Below are positions 17,575 through 27,910 of a stretch of DNA of 38,909 nt, in pieces. The notes under the pieces are model-generated. The model did no database searches. It was not told where the DNA came from and saw only the letters and a program-made list of their open reading frames with translations. Within the stretch, counting starts at the first letter, position 1; each line of letters starts with the position of its first letter. The DNA comes from Oxalobacteraceae bacterium (GTDB taxonomy: Bacteria; Pseudomonadota; Gammaproteobacteria; Burkholderiales; Burkholderiaceae_D), in the NCBI GenBank assembly GCA_027490465.1, contig JAIXXZ010000014.1:1-38909 (forward strand), given 5' to 3'. A program made the position numbers and the translations under genes.

Positions 17575-18177
17575 ATGAGCGAGAGCTTTTTCCAATCCTT
17601 CATCCTGCTTTTGCTTGTGACGGACCCGATAGGCAACGTGCCTTTGTTTGTCGCCGCTCTCAGGCAGGTGCCCACAGAGCGGCGCGCCCGTGTCATCGTG
17701 CGCGAATGCGCCATCGCCTTCGGTTTGCTGCTTAGCTTCATGTTTGGCGGCCAGCATTTTCTTGACGCCTTGCAGTTGAGCGAGATCTCACTGCGTATTG
17801 GTGGCGGCGTGATTCTTTTCCTGATTGCCTTGCGCATGGTGTTTCCGCAGCCTGGCGGCATCTTTGGTGACACGGAGGAAATGCCCGCCGAGCCCTTCAT
17901 CGTGCCGCTCGCCGTACCCGCGCTGGCCGGCCCCTCTGCGCTGGTGACGGTATTGCTATTTTCCTCGCGGGGTCAGATGGCCATGCCGGTGTATGTTGGC
18001 GCGCTCTCGCTGGTGGCTGTGGTGTGGCTGGTCGTTCTGCTGTCCGCCGAGTATCTGCAGCGCGTGCTCGGCTCGGCGGTAATGACGGCCTTTGAACGCC
18101 TGATGGGCCTGATTCTGACGGCGATTGCGATCGAAATGCTGCTGGCCGGGGTAAAGGATTACGTGCAGTCTCTCTGA
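17575..18177 (+). CDS. MarC family integral membrane protein
   Basis: 200 aa with about six membrane helices, the length and layout of the MarC/YhgN family. The opening FILLLLVTDPIGNVPLF and the later PLAVPALAGPSALVTVLL and IGGGVILFLIALRMV are family signatures. Its function is unsettled: older links to multiple antibiotic resistance were not upheld for E. coli MarC. It is divergent from the molybdenum hydroxylase gene. The TGA stop at 18175-18177 lies inside a short palindrome CTCTGAG-CC-CTCAGAG that leads into the 18184-18287 repeat. Confidence 0.88.
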   Translation: MSESFFQSFILLLLVTDPIGNVPLFVAALRQVPTERRARVIVRECAIAFGLLLSFMFGGQHFLDALQLSEISLRIGGGVILFLIALRMVFPQPGGIFGDTEEMPAEPFIVPLAVPALAGPSALVTVLLFSSRGQMAMPVYVGALSLVAVVWLVVLLSAEYLQRVLGSAVMTAFERLMGLILTAIAIEMLLAGVKDYVQSL

Positions 18178-18183
18178 GCCCTC

Positions 18184-18287
18184 AGAGCCTGTCTAGTTAG
18201 GCCGTTGGCGTCGTTGCACCTCCTCGCCGTACGAGCTGTACTGTCTTCGTCGGTGCGCCTTGCCATCGACCGAACGAGAAAGGCTCT
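18184..18287. repeat. 104 bp near-palindromic element with terminal inverted repeats
   Basis: The left end AGAGCCTGTCTAGTTAGGCC and the reverse complement of the right end AGAGCCTTTCTCGTTCGGTC match at about 17 of 21 positions. The two halves continue to pair imperfectly up to a central GTACGAGCTGTAC, so the whole unit can fold into one long hairpin. It lies between marC and the LysR gene, has no open frame of interest, and is unrelated to the 135 bp repeat. It looks like a MITE or palindromic extragenic element; only one copy is in this window. Confidence 0.65.
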
Positions 18288-18382
18288 AAACCCACCCGCT
18301 AGGTCGAAATCAATCAAACCGGGAGCAAATCAAGGCTCGACACAGATTATTATTCCGATTTGGTCACAAATCAGCGCATTCC

Positions 18383-19291
18383 ATGGATCAGTTCAAGCAA
18401 ATTTCGACCTTTGTCGATGTCGCAGCGCGCGGCAGCCTGTCTGCTGCCGCCCGTGCCGAGGGCATTGCACCAGCCGTCATCGGACGCCGTCTGGATGCGC
18501 TTGAAGCCAGACTCGGCGTCAAACTACTGCAAAGAACGACCCGAAAAATTGCGCTGACCCATGAAGGCCTCGCATTTCTGGAGAACTGTCAGCGCATCCT
18601 GCTCGATCTGGAAAACGCTGAATCGCAAGTGTCAGAGCGCAGCGCGCGGCCCAGTGGACATCTGCTGATATCTGCTCCGGCGGGATTTGGTCGTCAGCAC
18701 GTGGCACCGCTGATCTCTTCGTTTTTGGCAGAGCATCGCGACGTCACGCTCACTCTGAGTCTCAATGATCGCGTGGTTGACCTGATTGGAGAAGGCATCG
18801 ACGTTGCGATTCGGATTGCAGATTTATCCGACTCCAGTCTGGTGGGGGTGAAGCTCGCTGACAATAAACGGGTTGTGGTTGGATCGCCGGAATACTTCAA
18901 GAAACACGGACGACCCATCTCACCAGACGAGCTATCGCATCACAACTGTCTTGCCATGTCGAGTGACGGTAGCCAACGAGGATGGACCTTCCGTCAAAAC
19001 GGCAAGAATCTGACTGTCAAAGTCGCTGGCACCATGGGCTGCAATGATGGGGCTGTCCTGCATGATTGGGCACTCGCAGGCCGCGGACTTGCCTGGCGAT
19101 CGATGTGGGAAGTGGGTGCCGAGATAGAAGCGGGCCTTCTGGAGACTGTGCTCGATGAATTTGCTGCACCGGGTAATGACATCTACGCGGTATTTGCGCA
19201 GCGCCAGCATTTGCCTTTGCGCATACGGGCCTTCGTCGATTTCCTGCGCAGAGCCTTCGCACAAACCGACTACTGGCGGAAGTCGCGATAA
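18383..19291 (+). CDS. LysR-family transcriptional regulator
   Basis: 302 aa with the usual LysR plan. The N-terminal winged helix-turn-helix (about residues 1-60; ISTFVDVAARGSLSAAARAE and RRLDALEARLGVKLLQRTTR) is followed by a periplasmic-binding-like ligand domain (about 90-295; SAPAGFGRQHVAPLI, VDLIGEGIDVAIRI). The ligand domain fits the large CrgA/AaeR-like subgroup. No divergent target gene is present: marC upstream is on the same strand and separated by a repeat. The regulated pathway is therefore unknown. Confidence 0.9.
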   Translation: MDQFKQISTFVDVAARGSLSAAARAEGIAPAVIGRRLDALEARLGVKLLQRTTRKIALTHEGLAFLENCQRILLDLENAESQVSERSARPSGHLLISAPAGFGRQHVAPLISSFLAEHRDVTLTLSLNDRVVDLIGEGIDVAIRIADLSDSSLVGVKLADNKRVVVGSPEYFKKHGRPISPDELSHHNCLAMSSDGSQRGWTFRQNGKNLTVKVAGTMGCNDGAVLHDWALAGRGLAWRSMWEVGAEIEAGLLETVLDEFAAPGNDIYAVFAQRQHLPLRIRAFVDFLRRAFAQTDYWRKSR

Positions 19292-19322
19292 AAAAACCCC
19301 CTGGCTCTTTCGAGGCAGGAGG
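19290..19322. terminator. Bidirectional terminator between LysR and cold-shock genes
   Basis: On the minus strand the stem CCTCCTG...CAGGGGG with inner CTC-GAAA-GAG is followed by TTTTTTT, a strong terminator for the cold-shock gene. On the plus strand the same hairpin directly follows the LysR stop and precedes CTCTTTTG, so it can also end LysR transcription. A second stem, CCCGCG/CGCGGG, lies at about 19336-19359, nearer the cold-shock stop. Confidence 0.75.
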
Positions 19323-19378
19323 CTCTTTTGCAAACCCGCGATCCAGACAGGCCGCGGGTCAGACAAGATTCAAACGAC

Positions 19379-19582
19379 TCAGATGGGCTGAATGTTCGAT
19401 GCTTGTTTGCCTTTAGGGCCGCTCGTCACATCGAACTGAACGCGCTGATTTTCCTGCAGGGATTTGAAACCGCTGCTCTGAATCGCGGAAAAGTGTGCGA
19501 ACAGATCTTCGCCACCTTCGTCTGGTGTGATGAAACCAAAACCTTTTGCATCGTTGAACCACTTGACTGTACCAGTTGCCAT
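19379..19582 (-). CDS. Cold-shock protein (CspA family)
   Basis: 67 aa OB-fold nucleic-acid chaperone. RNP1 is KGFGFITPD and RNP2 is DLFAHFSAI, following the family opening [21 protein letters not shown] lies 6 nt before the ATG. A TATAAT box on the minus strand at 19698-19703 would give a leader of roughly 110 nt, as expected for cold-shock mRNAs whose 5' UTR folds in a temperature-dependent way. Whether it is cold-induced or constitutive cannot be told. Divergent from nadB. Confidence 0.95.
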   Translation of the reverse strand: MATGTVKWFNDAKGFGFITPDEGGEDLFAHFSAIQSSGFKSLQENQRVQFDVTSGPKGKQASNIQPI

Positions 19583-19697
19583 TGCATTTCCTATCTTAGT
19601 AAGTGAGGCGGGATACCCGCCAGAAGAGCGTCTCAACCAAGTAAGGAATTACAGACTGATACTGCACCACTACTACTCGAATCTCAACGTGGCACCA

Positions 19698-19703
19698 ATT
19701 ATA
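19698..19703 (-). promoter_or_regulatory. Candidate -10 box of the cold-shock gene
   Basis: A perfect TATAAT is read on the minus strand, about 115 nt upstream of the cold-shock ATG. At 17 nt further upstream lies GCGGTT, a poor -35. The long leader it implies matches the family. Confidence 0.5.
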
Positions 19704-19833
19704 CTTGAGAAGCTGTCCACAACCGCCTGATTCAAAAAGAATTTGACCCAGATCGAATATTGTGACTTTCGCCGCCGCGAACCGGCAATTTCTGCTTGGG
19801 CGGCCACCTTGTGCGGAGTAAGCCCAAATCGCC

Positions 19834-19839
19834 TATAGT
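19834..19839 (+). promoter_or_regulatory. Candidate -10 box of nadB
   Basis: TATAGT lies about 45 nt before the nadB ATG, with TTGTGC 19 nt upstream as a weak -35. It is only a candidate. No NadR/NrtR operator pattern was recognised. Confidence 0.35.
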
Positions 19840-19881
19840 CCAGTCAGTACCCCTAAAACCCGCATTTTTAGCCAATTCCCC

Positions 19882-21498
19882 ATGAAATTTGATGTTGCCA
19901 TTGTCGGCAGTGGCCTGGCCGGCCTGTCCGTTGCCCTCCATCTGGCCCATACCCGTCAGGTGGTGGTCATTTCCAAACGTGCGCTCAGAGACGGTGCCAG
20001 CGACTGGGCGCAGGGAGGGATTGCGGCGGTACTGGACTCCCATGACAGCCATGATCAGCACGTGGCAGACACGCTGGTGGCCGGCGCCGGCCTGTGCGAT
20101 GAAACCGCCACACGGCACATCGTCGAGCAGGGACGCGAGGCGATCGAATGGCTGATCGCGCAAGGCGTGCCCTTTACTCGCGACGAGCAAACAGAACTTG
20201 GTTTTCATCTCACACGCGAAGGCGGTCACAGCCAGCGACGCATCATCCACGCGGCGGATGCCACGGGGCATGCGGTACAGCTGACCCTCGAAGAACAGGT
20301 GCGCAAGCATCCGAACATTGCCCTGCTCGAGCATCATTTCGCGATTGATCTGGTCACAACCGACAAGCTCGGCCTGACGGAATCACCGCCCCGCTGCCTT
20401 GGCTTGTATGTGCAAGATGTCAGCACCGGACACGTGACCACCATTGATGCCGATCACACCGTGCTGGCTACCGGTGGTGCGGGCAAGGTATATCTCTACA
20501 CCACCAATCCTGATACTGCTACGGGTGATGGCATTGCGATGGCCTGGCGTGCCGGCTGCCGGGTCGCGAACATGGAATTCATCCAGTTTCATCCGACCTG
20601 TCTTTACCACCCCTACGCCAAATCCTTCCTGATTACCGAGGCGGTCCGGGGTGAAGGCGGCTTACTCAAGCTGCCGGAGACAGCCGGTCAGGGAGCGGGT
20701 CAGCGCTTCATGCCATCACATGATGAACGTGCAGAACTTGCGCCACGCGATGTGGTCGCACGCGCGATTGACTTCGAAATGAAGAAACGCGGCCTGGATT
20801 ATGTCGATCTCGATATCAGCCACAAGCCAGCCGAATTCTTGCAGTCACACTTCCCGACGATCTATGCCCGCTGCCTGGAATTAGGTATCGACATCACGAA
20901 GCAGGCCATCCCCATCGTGCCAGCCACGCATTACACCTGCGGCGGCATCGTGACCGATCTTGCCGGTCGCACTGATTTGCAGGGTTTGTATGCGGTTGGC
21001 GAAACTGCCTACACGGGGTTGCATGGCGCCAATCGACTGGCCAGCAACTCATTACTTGAGTGCGTCGTGCTCGGTCGTGCAGCGGCGATGCACATTGCCG
21101 ACCAGCCCCGTCTCGCGAACATATCGCTGCCTGCATGGGATGAAAGCCGAGTCACCAATGCCGACGAAGAGGTCGTCATTACCCAGAACTGGGATGAGCT
21201 CAGACGTTTCATGTGGAGCTTCGTGGGTATCGTACGCACCACCAAGCGGCTGGAACGTGCGCAACACCGCATCGGCTTGCTTAAGGAAGAGATTGATGAG
21301 TATTACGCAAACTTCCGTATTACGCGCGATTTGCTCGAACTGCGTAATCTGGTCGAAGTCGCCTCATTGATCGTCAGCAGCGCGCTGTCCCGACGCGAGA
21401 GCCGGGGATTGCACTACAGCCTGGATTATCCCGAGACACTGCCCAAAGCTTTGCCTACGGTACTGACACCAGCGCGCCGCAGTGCGGTGCGAGCATAA
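19882..21498 (+). CDS. nadB: L-aspartate oxidase NadB
   Basis: 538 aa flavoprotein that oxidises L-aspartate to iminoaspartate, the first step of de novo NAD synthesis. The FAD Rossmann motif is [18 protein letters not shown] at residues 5-22, and [31 protein letters not shown] and [15 protein letters not shown] are typical of the NadB/succinate-dehydrogenase flavoprotein family. The C-terminal helical domain is present. The product feeds NadA and NadC, whose genes face it on the opposite strand 40 nt away, so the quinolinate pathway is clustered but split into two transcripts. Confidence 0.96.
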   Translation: MKFDVAIVGSGLAGLSVALHLAHTRQVVVISKRALRDGASDWAQGGIAAVLDSHDSHDQHVADTLVAGAGLCDETATRHIVEQGREAIEWLIAQGVPFTRDEQTELGFHLTREGGHSQRRIIHAADATGHAVQLTLEEQVRKHPNIALLEHHFAIDLVTTDKLGLTESPPRCLGLYVQDVSTGHVTTIDADHTVLATGGAGKVYLYTTNPDTATGDGIAMAWRAGCRVANMEFIQFHPTCLYHPYAKSFLITEAVRGEGGLLKLPETAGQGAGQRFMPSHDERAELAPRDVVARAIDFEMKKRGLDYVDLDISHKPAEFLQSHFPTIYARCLELGIDITKQAIPIVPATHYTCGGIVTDLAGRTDLQGLYAVGETAYTGLHGANRLASNSLLECVVLGRAAAMHIADQPRLANISLPAWDESRVTNADEEVVITQNWDELRRFMWSFVGIVRTTKRLERAQHRIGLLKEEIDEYYANFRITRDLLELRNLVEVASLIVSSALSRRESRGLHYSLDYPETLPKALPTVLTPARRSAVRA

Positions 21499-21534
21499 TT
21501 AGCACACGAGCCTTGATGATGTGACAGTAGTGCG

Positions 21535-21560
21535 ACTCGCTCAGACGACCCTGAGCGAGT
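21535..21560. terminator. Perfect 10-bp hairpin across the nadC stop codon
   Basis: ACTCGCTCAG and CTGAGCGAGT form a perfect inverted repeat with a 6-nt loop, covering the nadC stop at 21541-21543 and sitting in the 42-nt convergent gap after nadB. No T-run follows on either strand, so it is not a canonical Rho-independent terminator. It could stabilise 3' ends or block converging polymerases. Confidence 0.45.
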
Positions 21561-22404
21561 AATCCACCGCACGAACGTCTTTCGTCAGACTGCCGATGGA
21601 AATGCGATCGACGCCCGTCTCTGCAATGGCTCTCACGCTGTCGCGTCGTATGCCGCCAGATGCTTCCAGTAAGGCTCTTCCTGCATTGAGCGCCACCGCC
21701 GCGCACATCTGTTCAATCGAAAAATTATCCAGCAGTATCGACACTGCACCGGCATCCAGCGCCTCTGTCAATTCAGCCGCGCTTTCCACCTCAATTTGAA
21801 TCGTCACGCCAGCATGCAATGACTGCGCCGCCTTTAATGCTGGTGCAATACCGCCTGCAGCGGCAATATGATTTTCCTTGATCAGAATGCCGTCATACAA
21901 AGCCAGCCGCTGATTCTGACCGCCCCCCACGCGTACGGCATATTTTTGCGCCAGGCGCAGTCCCGGTAATGTTTTTCGGGTATCGAGTATGGCGGCGCGG
22001 GTACCTGCAATAAGCGTCACATACTCGCGAGTGATCGTCGCCACGCCGGAGAGCAATTGCAGAAAATTCATCGCGGCGCGCTCAGCCGTCATCAGCGAAC
22101 GTGCCGGCCCGCTTATCTCGCAGACGACGGTATCAGCCTGCATCTGATCGCCTTCGGCGTAATGCCAGTGAATCAGCAGCCGTGGATCCACCGAAGTCAT
22201 CACCCCCTCGAACCATGGGGCGCCGCATAACACCGCCGCTTCGCGCACTGTCAGCCTGGCCTGCACAAGGCCGTTTTCGGGAAGTAGCTGCGCCGTCCAG
22301 TCGCCAGCGCCTACGTCCTCCGAGAGGGCAAGCGCTATGTTTTGTTCAAAAGCAGACGCCAGCGCCGCATCGAAAGGTGCGAAGCGATTGCGCAGCGTGC
22401 TCAT
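21541..22404 (-). CDS. nadC: Nicotinate-nucleotide diphosphorylase (carboxylating) NadC
   Basis: 287 aa quinolinate phosphoribosyltransferase. It joins quinolinate to PRPP with loss of CO2, giving nicotinate mononucleotide. Signatures include [54 protein letters not shown] and the C-terminal [28 protein letters not shown]. It overlaps nadA by 4 nt (ATGA) and is the last gene of the long minus-strand run. Its stop codon sits in a 10-bp palindrome. Confidence 0.96.
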   Translation of the reverse strand: MSTLRNRFAPFDAALASAFEQNIALALSEDVGAGDWTAQLLPENGLVQARLTVREAAVLCGAPWFEGVMTSVDPRLLIHWHYAEGDQMQADTVVCEISGPARSLMTAERAAMNFLQLLSGVATITREYVTLIAGTRAAILDTRKTLPGLRLAQKYAVRVGGGQNQRLALYDGILIKENHIAAAGGIAPALKAAQSLHAGVTIQIEVESAAELTEALDAGAVSILLDNFSIEQMCAAVALNAGRALLEASGGIRRDSVRAIAETGVDRISIGSLTKDVRAVDYSLRVV

Positions 22405-23528
22405 GCAGGCCCAATACCCGAGAAAAGTTTTTGCTCAGCCGCCAAATCTGCCGAGGGCCGGGTGTTGGCTTTACGTGCAGCGGCGAAATCCAGCATACGC
22501 TGTATGCAAGTCACCGCCTTTTCACGCACGGCCGCGTCAACATGCACCTGATTACTGCCCGTTGCCAGTACCTCGGCGAGATTCTGCAGGCCATTCATGG
22601 CCATCCAGGGACAATGCGCGCAGCTCTTGCAGGTCGCACTGTTACCCGCAGTCGGTGCTTCGATGAAGCGTTTGCCGGGCGCTGCAGTGCGCATCTTGTG
22701 CAGAATGCCATTGTCGGTGGCGACGATAAATTCCGGCGCATCCAACGAGACCGCCGCTGCAATCAGCTGCGAGGTCGAGCCCACGACATCGGCCTGCGCA
22801 ACGACCGCCGCAGGGGACTCAGGATGCACAAGCACTTTGGCTTGCGGGTGCGCCTGGCGCAGCAGCTCAAGCTCGACACCTTTGAATTCATCATGCACCA
22901 GACAGGAACCCTGCCAGAGCAACATATCAGCGCCGGTTTGCTTTTGTATGTAGGCACCCAGATGACGATCAGGTGCCCAGAGGATTTTTTTACCCTGCGC
23001 ATGCAGATGCGCAACGATGTCCAGACCAATCGATGAGGTCACCATCCAGTCGGCGCGGGCCTTGACCGCAGCGCTGGTGTTGGCATACACCACCACCGTA
23101 CGATCCGGATGGGCATCGCAAAAGGCAGCAAATTCATCCGCGGGACAACCCAGATCAAGAGAGCAAGTCGCATCCAGATCCGGCATCAGCACGGTTTTTT
23201 CGGGCGAAAGAATTTTTGCCGTCTCGCCCATGAAACGTACACCGGCCACAACCAGCGTCTTTGCGGGATGGTCACGACCAAAGCGCGCCATTTCCAGCGA
23301 ATCCGAGACGCAACCACCGGTTTCCTCTGCCAGATCCTGCAGATCTGCATCGACGTAGTAGTGCGCGACCAGCACCGCCTGCTTTTCTTTCAGAAGCCGC
23401 CGTATTTTGTCCTTGAGCGCAGCCTTTTCGCTTGCCTGCAAGACCTCGGGCACTTTTGCCCAGGCGGAAGCGACACAGCTCGCGCCATCGACGGAGGGGC
23501 GCTCAAATTCAACGGTTTTAATTTCCAT
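22401..23528 (-). CDS. nadA: Quinolinate synthase NadA
   Basis: 375 aa from ATG 23528; an in-frame TTG at 23558 would add 10 residues. It condenses iminoaspartate with dihydroxyacetone phosphate to quinolinate using a 4Fe-4S cluster. Likely cluster cysteines are in [16 protein letters not shown] and [10 protein letters not shown], matching the three conserved positions of the family. [14 protein letters not shown] and [19 protein letters not shown] are further signatures. It follows the ABC-F gene by about 30 nt and overlaps nadC, so it forms a pathway pair with it. Confidence 0.96.
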   Translation of the reverse strand: MEIKTVEFERPSVDGASCVASAWAKVPEVLQASEKAALKDKIRRLLKEKQAVLVAHYYVDADLQDLAEETGGCVSDSLEMARFGRDHPAKTLVVAGVRFMGETAKILSPEKTVLMPDLDATCSLDLGCPADEFAAFCDAHPDRTVVVYANTSAAVKARADWMVTSSIGLDIVAHLHAQGKKILWAPDRHLGAYIQKQTGADMLLWQGSCLVHDEFKGVELELLRQAHPQAKVLVHPESPAAVVAQADVVGSTSQLIAAAVSLDAPEFIVATDNGILHKMRTAAPGKRFIEAPTAGNSATCKSCAHCPWMAMNGLQNLAEVLATGSNQVHVDAAVREKAVTCIQRMLDFAAARKANTRPSADLAAEQKLFSGIGPA

Positions 23529-23561
23529 GGCAGTGGTTTCTTTGTCAGTCTGCTTCAAAAA

Positions 23562-25160
23562 CTACTGTATGCCTTGCGTGGCAAGATACTCGTCATAGCT
23601 GCCCTTGAAATCGATGATCTCGCCCTGCCTTACCTCGAGAATACGACTGGCCAGCGAAGAGACAAATTCCCGGTCGTGTGAAACAAAGATCAGGGTGCCT
23701 TCATATTTTTCCAGAGCGATGTTTAATGATTCAATGGATTCCATATCCATATGATTGGTTGGCTCATCCATCAGCATCACATTGTGCCGGCCCAGCATCA
23801 GCTTGCCGTAGACCATGCGGCCCTTCTCGCCACCGGACAAGACCTTGACTGATTTTTTCACATCATCGCCCGAGAACAGCAAGCGTCCCAAAATCGAGCG
23901 CACCGCCTGATCGTCATCACCTTCACGGGTCCATTCAGTCATCCAGTCCGTGAGCGTCTTGTCGACCGCGAATTCCTCGGTCGGATCCTGAGGCATGTAG
24001 CCAGGATCGGCATTCTCCGCCCATTTCACCGTGCCCGCATCCGGCGCAAGCGCGCAAAGCTCGCCACCGAGGCAACGCAGCAAGGTGGTTTTACCGGCAC
24101 CGTTTTCACCAATGATGGCGATCTTCTCGCCGGCTTCAATGGAGATACTGAAATTCTTGAATAGCGCACGGTCGTAGGATTTCGCAATACTCTTGGCCTC
24201 CACCGCAAGCCGGTGCAGCTTCTTGCCCATTTCGAATCGCACAAACGGGTTCTGCCGAGACGAGGGCTTCACATCCTCGACCTTGATTTTTTCTATCTGC
24301 TTGGCGCGTGAGGTTGCTTGACGCGCCTTGGATTTGTTGGCCGAGAAGCGACGAACAAAATCCTGTAACTCGGTGATCTTTTCCTTCGCCTTGGCATTGG
24401 CCGCCATTTGCTGAGCGCGCGCCTGCGACGAGGCCAGCATGTAGTCGTCATAATTGCCGGGATAAACTTTCAGCGTGCCGTAGTCCATATCGGCCATATG
24501 GGTGCAGACCTGATTCAGAAAGTGACGATCGTGCGAGATGATGATCATCGTCGAGTCACGTTCATTGAGTACATCTTCCAGCCAGCGGATGGTATTGATG
24601 TCGAGATTGTTGGTCGGCTCATCCAGCAACAGGATGTCCGGATTCGAGAACAAGGCTTGCGCCAGCAGGACCCGCAGCTTCCAGCCTGGTGCAATGCTGC
24701 TCATCTGACCATCGTGTTGCGCCGTTGGTATACCCACCCCTGAAAGTAGTTCGCCGGCGCGCGCCTCGGCGGTATAACCGTCGTACTCGGCAAACTTCGC
24801 CTCCAGATCGGCCGCTTTCATGTAATCGTCGTCGGTCGCATCCGGGTTCGCATAAATTGCATCCCGCTCGCTCATCGCAGCCCACATTTCGGTGTGGCCC
24901 ATCATCACCACATCCAGCACGCGCATGTCTTCAAAGGCAAACTGATCCTGACGCAGTTTGCCCAGACGCTCATTGGCATCGAGCATCACGGTGCCTGAGG
25001 ATGGTTCAAGATCACCACCAAGAATTTTCATGAAGGTGGACTTGCCACAGCCATTGGCGCCAATCAGGCCGTAGCGATTCCCTTCGCCGAATTTGACTGA
25101 AATGTTTTCAAAAAGCGGCTTAGGGCCGAACTGCATGGTGATATTGGCGGTGGAAAGCAC
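23562..25160 (-). CDS. ABC-F family ATPase (YbiT-like)
   Basis: 532 aa soluble protein with two ABC ATPase domains and no membrane part. The first Walker A is [15 protein letters not shown] and the second [14 protein letters not shown]; Walker B/H-loop segments are [12 protein letters not shown]...IISHDRHFL and [10 protein letters not shown]...FVSHDREFV. The linker between domains (about residues 245-310) is basic and helical, as expected for ribosome-binding ABC-F factors acting at the E site. Length and sequence suit the YbiT subgroup. GTG 25158-25160 was chosen ([12 protein letters not shown]), with AGAGG about 8 nt upstream; the longer frame adds 28 unrelated residues. A hairpin lies in its probable leader. 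Confidence 0.92.
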   Translation of the reverse strand: MLSTANITMQFGPKPLFENISVKFGEGNRYGLIGANGCGKSTFMKILGGDLEPSSGTVMLDANERLGKLRQDQFAFEDMRVLDVVMMGHTEMWAAMSERDAIYANPDATDDDYMKAADLEAKFAEYDGYTAEARAGELLSGVGIPTAQHDGQMSSIAPGWKLRVLLAQALFSNPDILLLDEPTNNLDINTIRWLEDVLNERDSTMIIISHDRHFLNQVCTHMADMDYGTLKVYPGNYDDYMLASSQARAQQMAANAKAKEKITELQDFVRRFSANKSKARQATSRAKQIEKIKVEDVKPSSRQNPFVRFEMGKKLHRLAVEAKSIAKSYDRALFKNFSISIEAGEKIAIIGENGAGKTTLLRCLGGELCALAPDAGTVKWAENADPGYMPQDPTEEFAVDKTLTDWMTEWTREGDDDQAVRSILGRLLFSGDDVKKSVKVLSGGEKGRMVYGKLMLGRHNVMLMDEPTNHMDMESIESLNIALEKYEGTLIFVSHDREFVSSLASRILEVRQGEIIDFKGSYDEYLATQGIQ

Positions 25161-25218
25161 TACGGAAACCTCTGGGATGCGGACGGGAAGAAAAAGATCG
25201 GGCCTTGGATTGCCCACC

Positions 25219-25242
25219 GCATCGCTGTCGGAACAGCGACGC
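25219..25242 (-). promoter_or_regulatory. Leader hairpin upstream of the ABC-F gene
   Basis: Minus-strand GCGTCGCTGT-TCCG-ACAGCGATGC forms a 10-bp stem, including one G-U pair, with a 4-nt loop. It lies about 60 nt before the GTG start and just downstream of a candidate TAAAAT box (25252-25257), so it would sit at the 5' end of the mRNA. No T-run follows. A regulatory role is inference. Confidence 0.45.
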
Positions 25243-25251
25243 AAGATCGCG

Positions 25252-25257
25252 ATTTTA
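25252..25257 (-). promoter_or_regulatory. Candidate -10 box for the ABC-F gene
   Basis: GATAAAATCGC on the minus strand contains TAAAAT about 90 nt before the ABC-F start. The -35 is not convincing. If real, the ABC-F-nadA-nadC part of the run has its own promoter. Confidence 0.35.
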
Positions 25258-25329
25258 TCATTGAGGCTGCCCTAGCGACGGCGGGCCACCCCGCTTGTGT
25301 CTCCGCCGCCCCACGGGAGGATCCGGAAG

Positions 25330-26247
25330 CTAGGTCTGGGTACGCAGGGTGGGATAGTCGCTGAGGACCAGTTGCAGGCGGGTCGGGTCTGACCGAACAT
25401 GGCACGCTGCGCCGACTGGCAAGGTCAGCTTGTCTAGTGTGTGACCAAAAGGCAGTCCTTGCAGCAAAGGCACTGGCATCAGGCTCCGCAGGCAGGCCAG
25501 CATGGCGTTGAAGTCGTAACCATTGTCATAATCACTGAGCCGATAGCCCGAGAAATCACCCAGAATCACTGCCTTCTGACGGCTCAGAACACCGCCATGC
25601 AGAAGCTGCAACAACATGCGTTCTATCCGGTAAGGATGCTCGTTCACATCTTCGATGAAAAGAATGCCGCCATCAATTTCTGGCATCCAAGGTGTACCCA
25701 AAAGGTGGTTGATCATGGACAGATTGCCGCCCCACAGTTTTCCCTGGACATCAACGCTGGGGTTATCAAGCGCAGAAATCTCCATCGTCATCGGGCCATT
25801 CAGGCATTGCCAGAAATGTGACTCTGTAAATTCGCTGATATCCGGTCGACTGAAATCATCGCAAATCATGGGCCCGGCAAAACTCACCGCGCCCGTCTTT
25901 GCCAGTAGGCCCAGATGCAAGGCCGTGAAATCACTATGCCCGACAAAATATTTGCCACTGTCGGCCAGCAATCCGAAATCAATCGCCGGCAACAAACGCG
26001 ACAAGCCATAACCGCCGCGCAGGGCAATCACGATCTCCACCTCAGGATGTCTGGCCGCCTCATGCAGTTGTTGCACTCGATCTGCATCACTGGCCGCAAA
26101 ACGCTGATGTTTTTCGTAGGCGCTGCAGAAGTCGTGGACCTGATGCCCCTGTGCGCGCAATCGCGTGGCAGCGCGATGCAAGGCCTCGGGATCAGCTGCA
26201 TAGCCACTGGGAGCAACAACCGCAATATGTCGTGATGATGATGTCAT
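25330..26247 (-). CDS. Muramoyltetrapeptide (LD-)carboxypeptidase, S66 family
   Basis: 305 aa from the ATG; an in-frame TTG at 26262 would add 5 residues. LD-carboxypeptidases cleave the terminal D-alanine from recycled murein tetrapeptides in the cytoplasm. The nucleophile is the serine of GHSDFTAL, the glutamate is in LFIEDVNEHPYRIERML and the histidine is in GLPFGH, giving the S66 Ser-His-Glu set. RGGYGLSRLLPAID is another family signature. No signal peptide is seen. It lies between tadA (84 nt gap) and the ABC-F gene (170 nt gap), the loosest joints of the minus-strand run. Confidence 0.92.
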   Translation of the reverse strand: MTSSSRHIAVVAPSGYAADPEALHRAATRLRAQGHQVHDFCSAYEKHQRFAASDADRVQQLHEAARHPEVEIVIALRGGYGLSRLLPAIDFGLLADSGKYFVGHSDFTALHLGLLAKTGAVSFAGPMICDDFSRPDISEFTESHFWQCLNGPMTMEISALDNPSVDVQGKLWGGNLSMINHLLGTPWMPEIDGGILFIEDVNEHPYRIERMLLQLLHGGVLSRQKAVILGDFSGYRLSDYDNGYDFNAMLACLRSLMPVPLLQGLPFGHTLDKLTLPVGAACHVRSDPTRLQLVLSDYPTLRTQT

Positions 26248-26330
26248 GGACTTACGCTGCAAAATAACGTGAGGTAGGGCGTGATGTAGGGCGTCATGGT
26301 GGATGGCCTGGTGATGTCATTCACTCTGCG

Positions 26331-27250
<920 letters not shown>

Positions 27251-27263
27251 GCGTATTTAGTGT

Positions 27264-27899
27264 TCAGGGTATTTGCAGCAGTTTGTGCGTTTGCAAGGAC
27301 AATCGCCATTGCGGGTCAGATTTGCAGAGATCAATCGCCAGTCGAGTGTTGTCGGTCAAATCGGGGCCGTCCATCGGTTGCAGAAAAAAATGGGTAAAAG
27401 CCAGCGAGGCATAGTTCGACAGGTTCTGACCTTGCTGAGGTATCACCACCTTGATCTCGTCACCGCGATCCACGACCAGCGACGCCTCGGCTTTGGGGCT
27501 AACGCAAATCCAGTCCACGCCCGCCGGCACTGGCAATGTGCCGTTCGTTTCTATGGCGATCTCGAATCCGAACGCATGGAGTGCATCGATCAGTGGCTTA
27601 TCGAGTTGCAGCAGTGGTTCGCCGCCGGTGAACACCACGTATTTTTTTCCGGCGCGAGCAACAGGCCATTGCGCGTCAATGACTGACGCCAACTGACCAG
27701 CGCCGGGGTACTTGTCACCCAAGACACCATCGGTGCCCACAAAATCGGTATCGCAGAAACGGCAGACCGCCGAAGCGCGGTCCTGCTCTCGTCCCGACCA
27801 CAAATTGCAACCGGAAAAACGGCAGAACACCGCTGGACGTCCGGCCTGTGCGCCCTCGCCCTGCAAAGTGTAGAAAATTTCCTTGACGCTGTAAGTCAA
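27264..27899 (-). CDS. queE: 7-carboxy-7-deazaguanine synthase QueE
   Basis: 211 aa radical SAM enzyme converting carboxytetrahydropterin to 7-carboxy-7-deazaguanine for queuosine. The cluster cysteines are Cys31, Cys46 and Cys49, spaced CX14CX2C instead of the usual CX3CX2C; the same expanded loop is known from the Burkholderia multivorans enzyme. VVFTGGEPLLQ is the SAM-binding motif. The start is TTG (27897-27899), giving the family opening MTYSVKEIFYTLQGEG. First of the queE-queD-tadA run. QueC is not in this window. Confidence 0.95.
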   Translation of the reverse strand: MTYSVKEIFYTLQGEGAQAGRPAVFCRFSGCNLWSGREQDRASAVCRFCDTDFVGTDGVLGDKYPGAGQLASVIDAQWPVARAGKKYVVFTGGEPLLQLDKPLIDALHAFGFEIAIETNGTLPVPAGVDWICVSPKAEASLVVDRGDEIKVVIPQQGQNLSNYASLAFTHFFLQPMDGPDLTDNTRLAIDLCKSDPQWRLSLQTHKLLQIP

Positions 27900-27910
27900 A
27901 CCGCAGTCCG

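Noticed and set aside
22101-23036. 311-codon plus-strand open frame opposite nadC and nadA
   Set aside because: Composition is Arg-rich and typical of an antisense shadow in GC-rich DNA; both minus-strand genes are firmly identified.
25260-25330. GC-rich inverted segments (GGCGG/CCGCC) after ldcA as a terminator
   Set aside because: The pairing is interrupted and no T-run follows on the minus strand.
26263-26330. Short direct repeats of GTAGGGCGT between ldcA and tadA
   Set aside because: Only about two partial units, with no hairpin or known operator form; likely chance or minor slippage.
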